A program made the position numbers and the translations under genes. The notes below the pieces were generated by a model. That model did no database searches. It had not been told where the DNA came from and saw only the letters and a list, made by a program, of their open reading frames with translations. Below, in pieces: positions 35,514 to 47,200 of a stretch of DNA of 64,000 nucleotides. Source of the DNA: Corythucha ciliata (taxonomy: Eukaryota > Arthropoda > Insecta > Hemiptera > Tingidae); assembly GCA_038030265.1 (NCBI GenBank), contig CM075939.1, positions 44,745,253 to 44,809,252 of the forward strand. The letters run 5' to 3'. Every line of letters starts with the position of its first letter. The stretch's first letter is position 1.

Positions 35514-36771
35514 TCGAATTCCTGCCACGGTGTCGATGTAGGGGGTAGTAAAGATTTAACTGGGTTACTTTATGCCGATGACTTAGTAATTTGGTATGAA
35601 TAAAAAACTGTCGTCATTATCTAAGTACTGCGAGCTAAACTCACTGGAAGTTAACATTGACAAGACGAAAGTTTTACCTTTTAAGAGGGGAGGGAAAGTG
35701 GCAGAAGGGGTTAATTTTTATTATAACGGAGTAAGGTTAGATATATGCTCTAGCTTTAATTATCTTGGGGTTACTTTTTCGAGATCAGGGGTTTTTTCGT
35801 TGGCAGTGGAGGACTTTCCCAGGAAAGCGCAACTGGCGTCAGCGAAATCCCGTGATATTCTAGTCAAGTGCAAAGCCGGTACGTGGGACACTAGAGTTAA
35901 GTTATTTCATTCACTTGTATATTCCACTTTGCTGTATAATGCAGAGGTTTGGGCTCCATTGTATTTAAACAAACTGGAAAAGATTTCGCAAACCTTTTTT
36001 AAGTCCGTTTTTCATTGGTCTCGTCAAACTCCATGTTACATGGTAAGATTGGAAACTGGTATTTGTCACATAGCTGTCGAAATTATTAAGAGGACGGTTA
36101 AAGTCTGGGTCAAAATTCACAAAATGGCCCCTGACCGCCTGTCAAACATTTGTTTAAGAAGGTTAGAAGCTCTTGATAGAGGACAAATTAATGAGACGAA
36201 ATTCAATTGGTTTTCACAGTTAAAGTTGTTAGTAAGTGAGGTGGGCGTAGCGGACCTCAAATTTGTGGACGACCATGACGTTATGAGAGAATTAGTCCAA
36301 CGCATCGGTCGGGAGGCACTTACATATTACTCGAACCGTGACGTTGTTTCGGCCAACAAATCGAAATTTAATCCACTTTATTGTCACATAAATGTGTTAA
36401 TAACAGGCCAGGAATATTTGACGGAGTATAGAGTAAAAATCTGTAAACAAAGGGTGGTAAGCCAGTTACGACTGGGCCGACCAAATTGTTGTAGACTTTA
36501 TTTCGATCAGAAGACTTTTATTTTTGATAGTGAAAAAATGTGCCAGCTATGTAACAAATTCGAAGAAGATGATTTGTACCATTTTTTATTACGGTGTCCT
36601 ATTTTTAGTTTTTGTAGAAGCAAATATATTTCTGAGTACATTGCGTCTGATAGTTCCGTAGATAATATTACGAATCTGCTAACAATTAAGTCGAAAAAAC
36701 ACCTCAATGACTTATACTACTACGTTTCTGCCGCTCAGCGGTTTAAAGATTTTATTGAGTCTAACCAATAA
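35514..36771 (+). pseudogene. LINE ORF2 part 2: reverse transcriptase thumb and C-terminal Cys/His motif
   Basis: After YADD the frame hits TAA near 35596 and continues in a third frame (KLSSLSKYCELNSLEVNIDK). The missing residues between LVIW and this point suggest a small deletion with a frameshift. The last third carries CQLCNKF..H..C (36541-36600), the Cys-X2-Cys-His-Cys pattern common at the C-terminus of such ORF2 proteins. TAA is at 36769-36771. Confidence 0.85.
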
Positions 36772-36948
36772 ATTGTGTTTTAGTATGTTAATTGTATGTT
36801 TTGATTTTTCGTTATACGAACCCTGTAATTATTAGTTTTCTAAGTTCTTAGTTTTCTGTAACTTTTAGTTAAATATGAGCGCGAACTCATTTGTATAGGC
36901 GACAGCCTCAAAACAAATAAACCATCTATTCTATTCTATTCTATCCGT

Positions 36949-38570
36949 GGACTGACCCCAAGAGAAGGAAACAAATTATTAATTTTTCTCAATTTAGGCG
37001 GTGACGTTGTATGGACAGGCCAGGAATACAGGCTCGAGTTTTCACTGTAAAATCTCCAAATTTTCGAGTAAACCCGTAAGATTTGTAGGGAAATCGTCAG
37101 TTTCAGGGTGAAACATTTTATTGTAGCCGCCGATTCGTGGGGTTGCCTCAGCAAAATGACCCATTTCACAGGTTTTGTTCTCAAAAAAAAAAAAAAAAAA
37201 AAAAAAAAACAAAAAAAACAAAAAAAAAAAAAAAAAAAACAGTTTTCATTTTTGGCACTGCGTAATAATTCAATTTCGTGAGTTTTACTTTTTCAGAAAG
37301 ATGATTTGACGAGTTTTTGCTCGTTAGAAACACAACTTTGCTGTGTATTGTGGGTTTAGTGGGAGGGTGGGTGGAGAGTGCATTGTACGCTTCAGCCAGA
37401 CTCTCTTGCTGGGGTATATTATGATCCCTGAACATAGACGAGCAATAGGCAGTGGTGCATGTTAACATCTTCCGCTCGCCACTAGATCAAGACGCCTGGC
37501 TACGCCCCTGGATCCGCGCCTGTCACCGAGAGTTAATGATGCTGCCCAAGCACGTGACTCGGTTGATTCCCATCTCAGCAAAACCTGATTTCCTGTTTGA
37601 TTATGGTCAAAAATTATAAAAATAAAAGTATAAATCATTGGACGATTCAGAAATTAAAAAAAAAAAATTTTCATCCGTTGGACCGATTTTTTTTCACCGT
37701 CAGCCACCCGAAAAATCCGGGCAAAAAAGTCTGATTGGAAAGCCGTCAAATCGGCAGCGCGCAAGGTTAATGGAATTTGCATGGCTTATAAAGCCCTCAC
37801 GCCTGAGCACCACGAAGAATCATTCCAAATTTTGGTTTTGTATAGCGCAAATAAACGCAGAGGTTGCTGACAAAAGTTCCTTCTTCACTACCGGCTGAAC
37901 TTCTTGACCGTTTGTACTACCTACTCACAATCAAAGCCATCTCGTGCTTCATAATCTTCCCTATTTCGGCAGTACAAGAAAAAAATAACGAAGATAACGA
38001 AAGTTTGTAAAACCAAACTAAAGAAAAAAATAAAAAAAATAACTTACATGCAAAGAAAAAGAAGAGTCAAGGATGAAAGGTTTTTATTGCCCCCTCCTAC
38101 CACCTTTTAACTTTTTTTCAAGCGTGAAGAGACAAAAAAAAAGGGGACGGATTAAGAAGGACATCCCTCCGGCCAGCCGGAAACTGCTGGGAAAATTCCA
38201 GCGACAACTGAATTACCCCCCCCCCCCCCTTAACCCACCCACCCACCCTTTTTTTATTACCATTATTGCGCCGCGGAACACATCATAATAAAGGAAGGAA
38301 CGGGTTATTAGCGGGTTGGAACCGCACGGATAGGGTGGTCCACTCCCACTCCCCCCAACCCGGCCACCCAAACACCCTTTCGATTTTGTCGGTTACAGGA
38401 AATCAACCCTTTATTAATTATAACGTATAATACGTTTGGCCTCGGATACTAAAGTGTGATTGGTCGAGTGGTTTAGTCTTTATATAGCTTTAAAAGGGCT
38501 TACCTTCATTTCGGTCTGGCATCCAGAGGAGGAAATCGTAGGGGGTGAGGGGGAGAACAAGTAGGAGGGT
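36949..38570. other. Intergenic, diverged repeats and A-tracts
   Basis: 36949-37340 has array remnants and a long A-rich tract (37181-37240). Near 37480-37520 lies CCTGGCTACGCCCCTGGATC text resembling the end of a hAT-like element, but no partner end was found. 37600-38570 is mostly single copy with homopolymers (A-runs, a C-run at 38217-38229). No gene is supported. Confidence 0.45.
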
Positions 38571-39526
38571 GTTTTCAATATGTAATTTATTTACAACATA
38601 AATTTAGCAATATAGTATCAATTAGATTTCTTCCGATATAAATATTGCGTTCACATAATTTATTACGTTGACACATTTTTCCATATAACAATATTTTTTT
38701 TTAAACAATAAAACTATTCACAGTCAGCACTTAAATTCTAAGCATGGGAAAATGAAAGAAATAAATCACTAGAAATTTAATAATTTAATACCTCTAAAAA
38801 ACAAAAACGAAACAACTAACAACATCGCGTATATGGCGACAAAAAGCCAAGCTGTCGACGCGCAAAAAAAAAAAAAAAAAAAGAAATAAGAAAGAAAAAA
38901 AACTAACAACAATTACTAAAAAAAAATTTGGTGGGGGAAGGGATGAGGAGACTGAACAAACAGGCTCTTCCGATTTTTATATTAACACTGAGTACACTAA
39001 GTAATATTTTAGCAATTTGTTGTAGTAATCTTTGGTATATATTTTGAACACGCGTAACAATTATACAATAGGTAAAAAAGGTAGTTTCAATGCGCAATTT
39101 TTAATATTTATAATAATATTAATATCAATTTAACACTTTTTAGTTAACAATTTTACAGCTAATTTTGCAGCAAGAGGGGAACAGTTAAAACACGGGGTAA
39201 ATAAGTTTTTTTTTTTTTTTTTGGAATGCACAACGGAGATCATTTCTTAAGTTAATACTCTGCTGTGGATGTAACCAGTACCTAGGCCGTGCATGAAAAA
39301 CGCAACTTTGACCCGAATTCCCCAGCAGAGTAGGTATACCCATCGCTCAGCTAGACCCGTTAGTCGCGATTGGTTTTCTAGGTTATTACCCTCACGTGCG
39401 CCCCAGCGTGAGGCGGTGGATCCACGTGATTTTTAGCGTTTAGGGGGAAGGGGAAGAGGAAGTTTAGCGTTTTGTAAAAAGCGTGCGCGATTTTAATCGA
39501 AAACACACAGATGGAACGCTACGGGA

Positions 39527-39553
39527 GTTTTGAGCGTTGAAAACGCTCAAAAC
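39527..39553. promoter_or_regulatory. Perfect 12 bp dyad in an AACGCT-rich stretch
   Basis: GTTTTGAGCGTT, three bases, then its exact complement. About eight AACGCT/AGCGTT words lie between 39430 and 39720 in otherwise non-repetitive DNA. This may be a protein-binding cluster near dve. The function is inferred only. Confidence 0.4.
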
Positions 39554-39912
39554 GTAGAACGCTGAAATCAAGCGATTCCCAACTCACGTATAGGACGAAG
39601 GGCCTCTAGCGTTTTCGATTCAACACACCACACACACACGTGTAGAGTCCCCTTCTCTCCGAAACAATAAATTCAATTTTCTCGAATGTATTGCATTGAA
39701 TGGAAAACGCTATAATATAATAATAATAATTTCATAATAATAATCATCATCAACATCGTCGTCATAATCCTCTCTCATTTTCTTTCTCGCTCACTCTCTC
39801 TCTCACACACACTCTCTCTCTCGCTCTCTCTCTCTCGGAAGAGTGGTCGATCGAGCCAAATTTTAGTGAGATAAAATAAATCGAAATGTTTCCGATCGAT
39901 CCTGCTTTTTTA

Positions 39913-40000
39913 CTTCCTTCAGCGACGTTCCGTCGAGGGAGCCTCAACGTCCCAAGGCGTCTTCCTTTTGATGACGTTGAGGCTCCCTCGCTGAAAGAAG
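39913..40000. repeat. Hairpin with 18 bp perfect stem core
   Basis: CGAGGGAGCCTCAACGTC (39934-39951) pairs exactly with 39973-39990. After an 11 nt one-sided bulge the stem continues as CTTCCTTCAG with CTGAAAGAAG (one G:U). The loop is 21 nt. The total of 88 nt is the size of a pre-miRNA, but a MITE remnant is equally possible. Confidence 0.5.
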
Positions 40001-40935
40001 AAAAAACGCAGGAAAAAAAAAAAAAAAAAAAAAAATCTGTCGACAAAACGTCGCTTTAAAAAAATGTATACATACATATATATTAATAATTTATTTTTAG
40101 GTTTTTGGCTTGTTTTTGCTTCTTCTACTTCAACTCTGAGATGATGATAGGTGTGTAAAATCTTGGATAAATTGTCCAAGACTATTTTGTATTTCATCGT
40201 GTTGTTTTTCTTCCAACTTCTAGGAATTTTATGTCGTGGGAGTTAATTTATTGGTGTAGAATTTTCGGGTTTGTTTTAGGCCCGAGTCGGCCCGGCCCTA
40301 AATCTAGTATAGTGAAAGTTTTTTGGCGTGTTGAGACGGCGCTGTGAGAGGTTATCTGTTAATCTGCGGTCAAGTTGTTTTAGGGTTAGGTCGACAATCT
40401 CGGATATAAGCGTTGCTAAGGGTTTAAACGATTTTGTATTCAAAATACTGATTTCTGATTGGGGTTTAAGCTCTCTAAAGCTGAGCTTAGTGTTGAGCGG
40501 AGCTTTAAATGAATTTCCAATGTCAAAGTTCAAAGGTGTTTTACAGTTTTTATCGGGGGTCGAGGAAACCACAAGAGAAACCTCGCCCAAAGTATACATA
40601 AGTATAGTTTTGTTTTACTATTTTATGTTTGGTTTCATTTTTTTTTTTTAATTTTTTAATTTTTTTTTTTTTTTTTTTTCGTGGTTAAAGCTCCGATATG
40701 AGTGATTGATACGTATTTTGTATTTGTTTGGTTATCCAAGTTTTGAATAGTGGTGTGGTCCTTAATTTCTAGTTAATAGCATACCTGAAAAATTGTTGGT
40801 TTGGTGTATGTGTGTCCTTCGTTATCTCTGATTATTTCAAGGTTTATTATTTTATTATTTCGATCAATCAATCACTCTCTCGCACACACACTCTCTCTCC
40901 CCCTGCCTCCCTCCCTCCCTCTACAACATTTTCAT

Positions 40936-41298
40936 TTAATGGGACTGATAGTGATCGGAGGACAGTGCCGCCGACAAATGGTGATGATGATAGGGTGGCT
41001 GTGGAAGGGGACCGGTCGTGGTGGAGGGGGGTACCGGGTCGAAAAGTGACATTTTCAGTCGTTTACATTTGGCTCGTCGATTTTTAAACCAAAACTGCAC
41101 GTTCTTGGGCTCGAGCGGCGGGAACTTCTGACGGTAGGGCATTCGATTGAGGTCGTCCGTATACTTGAGAATGAGATTGTGCGACGGATGAGTGTTGAGT
41201 GCGAACCACTGCTCGAGTCGGGGCACCTCGCTGACTGGGTCGATGAAAGTTCGATTCCGTTTGCGACGCTCATCGGCTAGGGCTGCCATGCTGACTTG
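40936..41298 (-). CDS. dve: dve last exon, homeodomain 2
   Basis: Acceptor TTTAAACAG precedes CAAGTCAGCATGGCAGCC. The exon holds the whole second homeodomain (QVSMAALADERRKRNRTFID to FKNRRAKCKRLKMSLFDP), longer than 60 residues because of the loop insert between helices typical of Dve. It ends in a Pro/His-rich tail and TAA at 40936-40938. Confidence 0.93.
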   Translation of the reverse strand, partial: QVSMAALADERRKRNRTFIDPVSEVPRLEQWFALNTHPSHNLILKYTDDLNRMPYRQKFPPLEPKNVQFWFKNRRAKCKRLKMSLFDPVPPSTTTGPLPQPPYHHHHLSAALSSDHYQSH

Positions 41299-44200
41299 CT
41301 GTTTAAAGTGATTAAAAAAAATAAATTTCCACGCTGCTATAAACAAATAAAAAAAACAAAAAAAAAAACGAAGAACTACCTGCTGAGGATGATGATGAGA
41401 GGCCGGAGGAGTAAGACCGGGGAAATAGTGACTCATATACATGATGCTGTGGCTGAACATTGAATTAGGAACAAGTGGAAAGGCTGGGCGCGCGCTCGAA
41501 CTCCCGCCTCCCTCACTTTTAACCGCCTCCTTGCTGCCGCCCTCCGACTCTGATTTAACCGTATCGTCAGTTTCAGACAGACCGCCGTCCTCTGTCTCTT
41601 CGTCCTCATCGTCGTCCGAAACGATGTCAGGCGTTGATGACTCCTGTTGTTGCCGATGAGGCGTCGTTGGGGACGGCGGGGGAGGAAGAGACGGAGACTG
41701 TTCCGAATCATCTTTATTCGCCGTTCGATTGTTATTATTTGAGAGTCGGCATTCATTTCCGATTGGCCTGGACCATCTTCAACACCTTCGTTGCCATCTT
41801 TTGCCTCTTCCTTAATTCTCTAAACGAAAAAAAAAAAAAAAAATGAGTTCCCGTCCCCCAAGGGGTCTCCTAAAATATAAATTTACCAAATTAGTCAAAG
41901 TAACAGGAGACGAAGGCTCCTTATTGTTATTGTTATTAGTCGGCGAAGGACTTCGATTTTCGTCAGCGATAAAGACCAGGCGACGGTCCTCCGATGGTCG
42001 ACAATGAACAATATGTCCAATTGAGTCGAGTAAAGAAGAAAAAAAAAAAACAAAACAAAAAAAAAACGAAGAACTACCTGCTGAGGATGATGATGAGAGG
42101 CCGGAGGAGTAAGACCGGGGAAATAGTGACTCATATACATGATGCTGTGGCTGAACATTGAATTAGGAACAAGTGGAAAGGCTGGGCGCGCGCTCGAACT
42201 CCCGCCTCCCTCACTTTTAACCGCCTCCTTGCTGCCGCCCTCCGACTCTGATTTAACCGTATCGTCAGTTTCAGACAGACCGCCGTCCTCTGTCTCTTCG
42301 TCCTCATCGTCGTCCGAAACGATGTCAGGCGTTGATGACTCCTGTTGTTGCCGATGAGGCGTCGTTGGGGACGGCGGGGGAGGAAGAGACGGAGACTGTT
42401 CCGAATCATCTTTATTCGCCGTTCGATTGTTATTATTTTGAGAGTCGGCATTTATTTCCGATTGGCCTGGACCATCTTCAACACCTTCGTTGCCATCTTT
42501 TGCCTCTTCCTTAATTCTCTAAACGAAAAAAAAAAAAAAAAATGAGTTCCCGTCCCCCAAGGGGTCTCCTAAAATATAAATTTACCAAATTAGTCAAAGT
42601 AACAGGAGACGAAGGCTCCTTATTGTTATTGTTATTAGTCGGCGAAGGACTTCGATTTTTCGTCAGCGATAAAGGACCAGGCGAACGAGGCTCCGCTTCC
42701 TCCTGTTCGTCCTGATTGGTCGACGCCGGACTCCTAATCGTCATGCCCATCTCGCTAGGACTTAGACTACGGCTATTGTACCCGTTCAACAATATCTGGC
42801 TGTGCACCCCTTTTAAAACAAACAAATAAAAAGAACAAGGAATGAACAATATGTCCAATTTAGTCGAGTAAAGAAGAAAAAAAAAAACAAACAAACAAAT
42901 AAAAAAAACGATGTACCGAAACCTACCGGGAGGATAGTTTCTCACTTCGGCTCGTTTTTGAGCGGCTCTCGCGTTTTTAAACCAGTAAACGACGTTTGTC
43001 ACGTCCAATGGTTTCCTCCCTCGACGAGAATCCAAGCTGTTCAACTCTCTAACGTATTGTTGCACCTGATAGGTAAAGGGGATTCAAGTTTTTTTTATTA
43101 TTAAGAAAACTTAATTTAAAAGAAAGGAGAACAAACCTGTTGACGACTGGGGTGTTGATTTTCTAGGAACCATCGTTGCAACTTTGGTAATTCTAGCTCA
43201 GGATCGAAGCTTGTGCGCATTCTAGTCTTTGGTGTCGGATATTGACTCTGTACAGTCTTAAATAAAAATATAATTAATTGGTGACTTTAAAATGAAATAC
43301 TCCTTCCACCTTATCCCTTGTTTTTCCCCAAAGCTCATGCCTACTGGTGCACCCAGGTGTCGAACAGGTCAGAATAAGGAGTCACCCCAGCCAAACCTTG
43401 TAAAAGCGGTGGTACTGAAAGACCTGATGTTTTTTTGTGGGGCAGTACATCGAATTGGAGCGGTGGTTAGCCACCAAGGGGCGATACTCAAAACAATCCT
43501 TCGGCCCCGGGGGTGGACTGCGATGACCTCTGGGCGGCAGATCTTCTTGAAAGCAGAGGGCTGCCTTTCAAGGAGGAGCCCAGTCCAAGGTTCTCAGGAG
43601 GGGGGGGGCAAGGTTTATTAAGCCACCCCTGCACGAACTGATGACTCCTCATTTCAACATGCATTAATGTGACAACAACAGAATGTTGATGCGAATTAAC
43701 GAATCAATAATTAATAACTGTGAAATGAGTGACTACAAAGGGAACTACAAAAAGTATTTTGTGCTAATGTGCAGGAGCACAACGGTGAAAAACACCTGAA
43801 AAGATGTTTGTCAGTACCTCTGTAGTGAGAAAATTAGGCAATAATGTTACACTCGGCAAGGAGGGTATTCCATCTGCCACTTCCGAAAACCCCATAGGTA
43901 TTACTGGTGTTATGATCATTTTGACGTAAAGGCACGTTTACATGTTTCAATCTCATTGCTATAATGCTATCATAGATTCGATGAAATTGAAACGTATTCA
44001 TATATCTTCCGTGGACTTGCTCCATTAAATTTCCGATTAAATGTGATCCCCGACCCATTCAATAATATACCTGTTATTGCTTGGAGCAATAAGATTGAAC
44101 CGTGTAAACGTGCCCAAACATTATTCTTGAGCTCTTTGCACAATTAATTCATCAAAAGTCTCACGAATGCATGATTATTACATGATTGAAGTAGACGTTA

Positions 44201-47200
44201 AACTGAAATAAAAGTGTCAAAATGCTCAAGTAATCAAACTTTGCCTTCCTTGTTGCTACAGATGTCTTGCGTTCAGACTCAGTTATTCATATACTTCGCG
44301 CAGAAAGAAACAGACTTTGAAAACTACCACCTAGTCGAAATGTTTCAATCTGAACGCCGATTTGAAGCAAACGACAAATCCTTCATTAGCCCTTTTTTAC
44401 TACCGAAATCACAGAACGTTTGAGTTCCGAAACGATTGTTTAGTAGATAGTTACGTTGCATGAGAAGGTTATGATAGGAATAACCGTACATGCGCTTTAA
44501 AAGTAACCCGCTTCTTATCAGCAATTTAAAACTGAGTTTTTAAACTAAATACAGCTCTGTTAATTTTTTCATAGGTATTTCTGAGTGAAATGAGCCTATT
44601 ACGATGCTGTGGAAGTGATAGAAACTTCTAATTCGAATACCCAATAGTTCCTCATTATTACGGAGGTGGATCGCCCTCTATCTCCTCTCCTTAAAAAAAT
44701 CGACGTTCGAGATATTCGGATTTGGTTTTTCCTGGTCCACTGTGAAAAGCATTAAGTCATAATAGCAGTGGGTGGGTGTGTAAATGTCATCTGAGCCTTT
44801 CCCCGATCTTAGTGAATCCGACAGTTTCTTAAATTACTTCCTATAAGCTCCACGAAGGCTTTGGACTTTCTTGTTAACGAAATTCCGGTTCACACTGGGA
44901 AATATTGGTTTGTAAAATTCAACGAGCTTGTCGTAATAAGCTTCGTTCATTAGATTTTTGTTTAAGTATTCCTTTGATTTAATTTTCCAAAGACTCTCGT
45001 CTCATGCGACGAAATTAGTTAAAACCTCCCTGCTCCAACATCTGTTGTCTTCTGCCATGTCTTGACGCAAGACACACTTCCACTTGGGAGAAAAATTGGA
45101 AATTTGAACGAGCGATCGGCCTGGAATCGACGACTAACTACATTTCTAACTCCACTCCAGCCCTCACGCAAAACTGTGATTCACACTAACACTCTCGACC
45201 TTCGGTCGGAGTGCGCTCAAAACCATCAACGTGCGGCGCGCCGAGCTCCGTTCCAACGTCGACGCATAATTGCCGTTTACACTAATACTTTTGATTCGAG
45301 ACTTGAGTGTCCCGTTCAGTCGTCGACTCTTGAGCGTACGTGTGAGGGGCCCTATTCTCGCGTGAAAATTCCGCAGTTCAATTTACTAGGTATCGTAAAA
45401 ACCATGGCAACGAGGTACCTCCCCTCGCCCTTCTTCCATTTTACGACACGTAAACTTTGAAATTTACAGAATAACCCCCCCGGTCACGAACGAATAGACG
45501 ACGAGTGTGAAATTTTCCAGCAGTTGAATCCGCCGCTAATTTGACTGCTGGTTCAAGTTTTCCGCTTTCCATTGACAAGGAGGGGTTTTCCGAAACGGAA
45601 GTGAAAATAACAGTATTTGCCTGTTCTATCGAATGGTCTGTTCTGATTTTCTCTGCTACGGCTTCGACTAGCTTGACGACGAGTTCGACTTCTGTCGAAC
45701 GAACGCGAATTTTGTAATTTCAACGCTCCGATTTCTTTTTCCAACATTGATAATTTCTGTTGAAATTCTGATTCGACGACCGACGTGGCAAAAACTTCCG
45801 AATGATGGTTGTTAAATTCGAGCATTTTGTCGGCTATTTCAGCCAAATTTTCGAGGGTTTCGTTGCTGATGACGAGGATGTTTTTAACGTTTTCGGGCAT
45901 CCTGTCAAGCCATAGGGTTTTGAGGACCCTTTCGGTAACGTCGTTTCCGCGGCAAAGGCCTTCATTCTTCGAAGAAATTGAGTTGGCTTTTCATCTCCTA
46001 TTTCGAGGTTAGACATTAATCGAAGAATCCTTTGTTCTTCACTTTCTCTGAACGTGTTGAATAATCTTTCTTTTGCTGCTAAATATTTGTCTAATCGAGG
46101 CGATTGTATGATATCCCAAATATTTTCAAGTATCGCGGGGTCCATCTGAGCGACGAGGTAGTTAAATTTTGTTTGTTCGCTCGTGATTCCATTAATGGCG
46201 ACTTGAGCCTCGACTTGAAAAACCATATCTCGGGCTTTTCTTTCCCCCAATGGTGGAATTTTAATGCTGACCCTGTCCGCGAAAGCATTTTGATCGGGCG
46301 CTTCCATGCGAGATCCACTGCCACCTTCTTGCTGCAACGACATGTTGAAAACAAAAGTAGTCGGGGGTCACCAGTTTTAGTCGTCAGGCGGTAATTAATA
46401 AGACCGAGACTAAAGGCCCCGCCACACCGAACGCGAACTGCCTCGCGGACTAGTCCGCACGCCGTGGGTGAGGTACACCCCATTACCATAGTTTTTCCGC
46501 GAGCGGACCAGTCCGCGCGGCAGTTCGCGTTCGGTGTGGCGAGGCCTTAAGTGAAGAACTATTTTTTTACGACCAAAGGCAAAAAAAAGTAACTGACTTT
46601 ATTTTTACGTGTTGATGACAAAATGATTAAAATTAAATATAAAATTTGTAATGAAGCAGTGGACAACTGTGCAGCCACAATCCATTTCGCGGAGCTGTGG
46701 CTCATTCAGAACAAATTTCTTCGGGCCAATTCTCCTCAAAAGAGCAATTTATTTAGGATTGGGGGGGGGGTGTATTTGGAGTGAAGGGGGAACTAAATAA
46801 AGGAAAACTGATAATTTTGAAAACTTGCGTCCGTTGGGGGGGGGGGATGCCAAGCAAATAAAAATGCATTTTATTTTGTTAAGCTCGGTGCACACGATGC
46901 ATTTTTTTGAAGCATGATGACCTGCCTGTTCTAAAAAACATCCGGTCACTGATGGGGATCATTTGTTTTTTTTCACCATGCAAGTAAACATGCTGCACCG
47001 ACACATGCAACATGAAACATGCATGTGTGCACCGAGCTTTAGTGTAAAATTAAAAAAAAAACATGCATGTATTATAAGCAAAAAATTTGAATTTTTTTCA
47101 CAAGCTTCCGACTTTTTATACTTTTCCCTTTTCACTCACTGACCAGGGGGCGCCTTTTTGGCCGCCCCTCACGGTTAATTCTTCGAAATAAAAAGAATAA

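Larger units (their letters stand above)
33038..36941 (+). mobile_element. 5'-truncated LINE (non-LTR) retrotransposon, inactive
   Basis: The order is an ORF1 C-terminal fragment, ORF2 with AP-endonuclease and reverse transcriptase, a Cys/His motif, a short 3'UTR and a TTCTA-type repeat tail (36926-36945). A 7 bp direct repeat TATCCGT at 33031-33037 and 36942-36948 is a plausible target duplication, and the two flanks together restore family B array text. ORF2 carries at least three reading-frame breaks (see sub-features), so the copy is dead. The clade was not determined; the ORF1 type and C-terminal motif fit several jockey/CR1/I-like groups. Confidence 0.88.
38575..40935 (-). other. Probable dve 3'UTR and downstream flank
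   Basis: AT-rich and largely free of minisatellite, this stretch follows the dve stop on the - strand. Several minus-strand AATAAA signals (plus-strand TTTATT) occur, for example near 40842 and 38590. It contains a (CT)n tract (39780-39840), a hairpin (39913-40000), a cluster of AACGCT/AGCGTT words (39430-39720) and long A/T runs. The UTR end cannot be set from sequence alone. Confidence 0.4.

Noticed and set aside
37187..37468. Minus-strand frame ending in a poly-Phe tail
   Set aside because: The tail is an A-tract in antisense; no domain or splice partner was found.
41433..42451. Arg-rich minus-strand frames (MIRNSLRLFLPRRPQRRLIG)
   Set aside because: They are the +1 frame of the two copies of the dve linker exon; the true frame is acidic and in phase with both neighbours.
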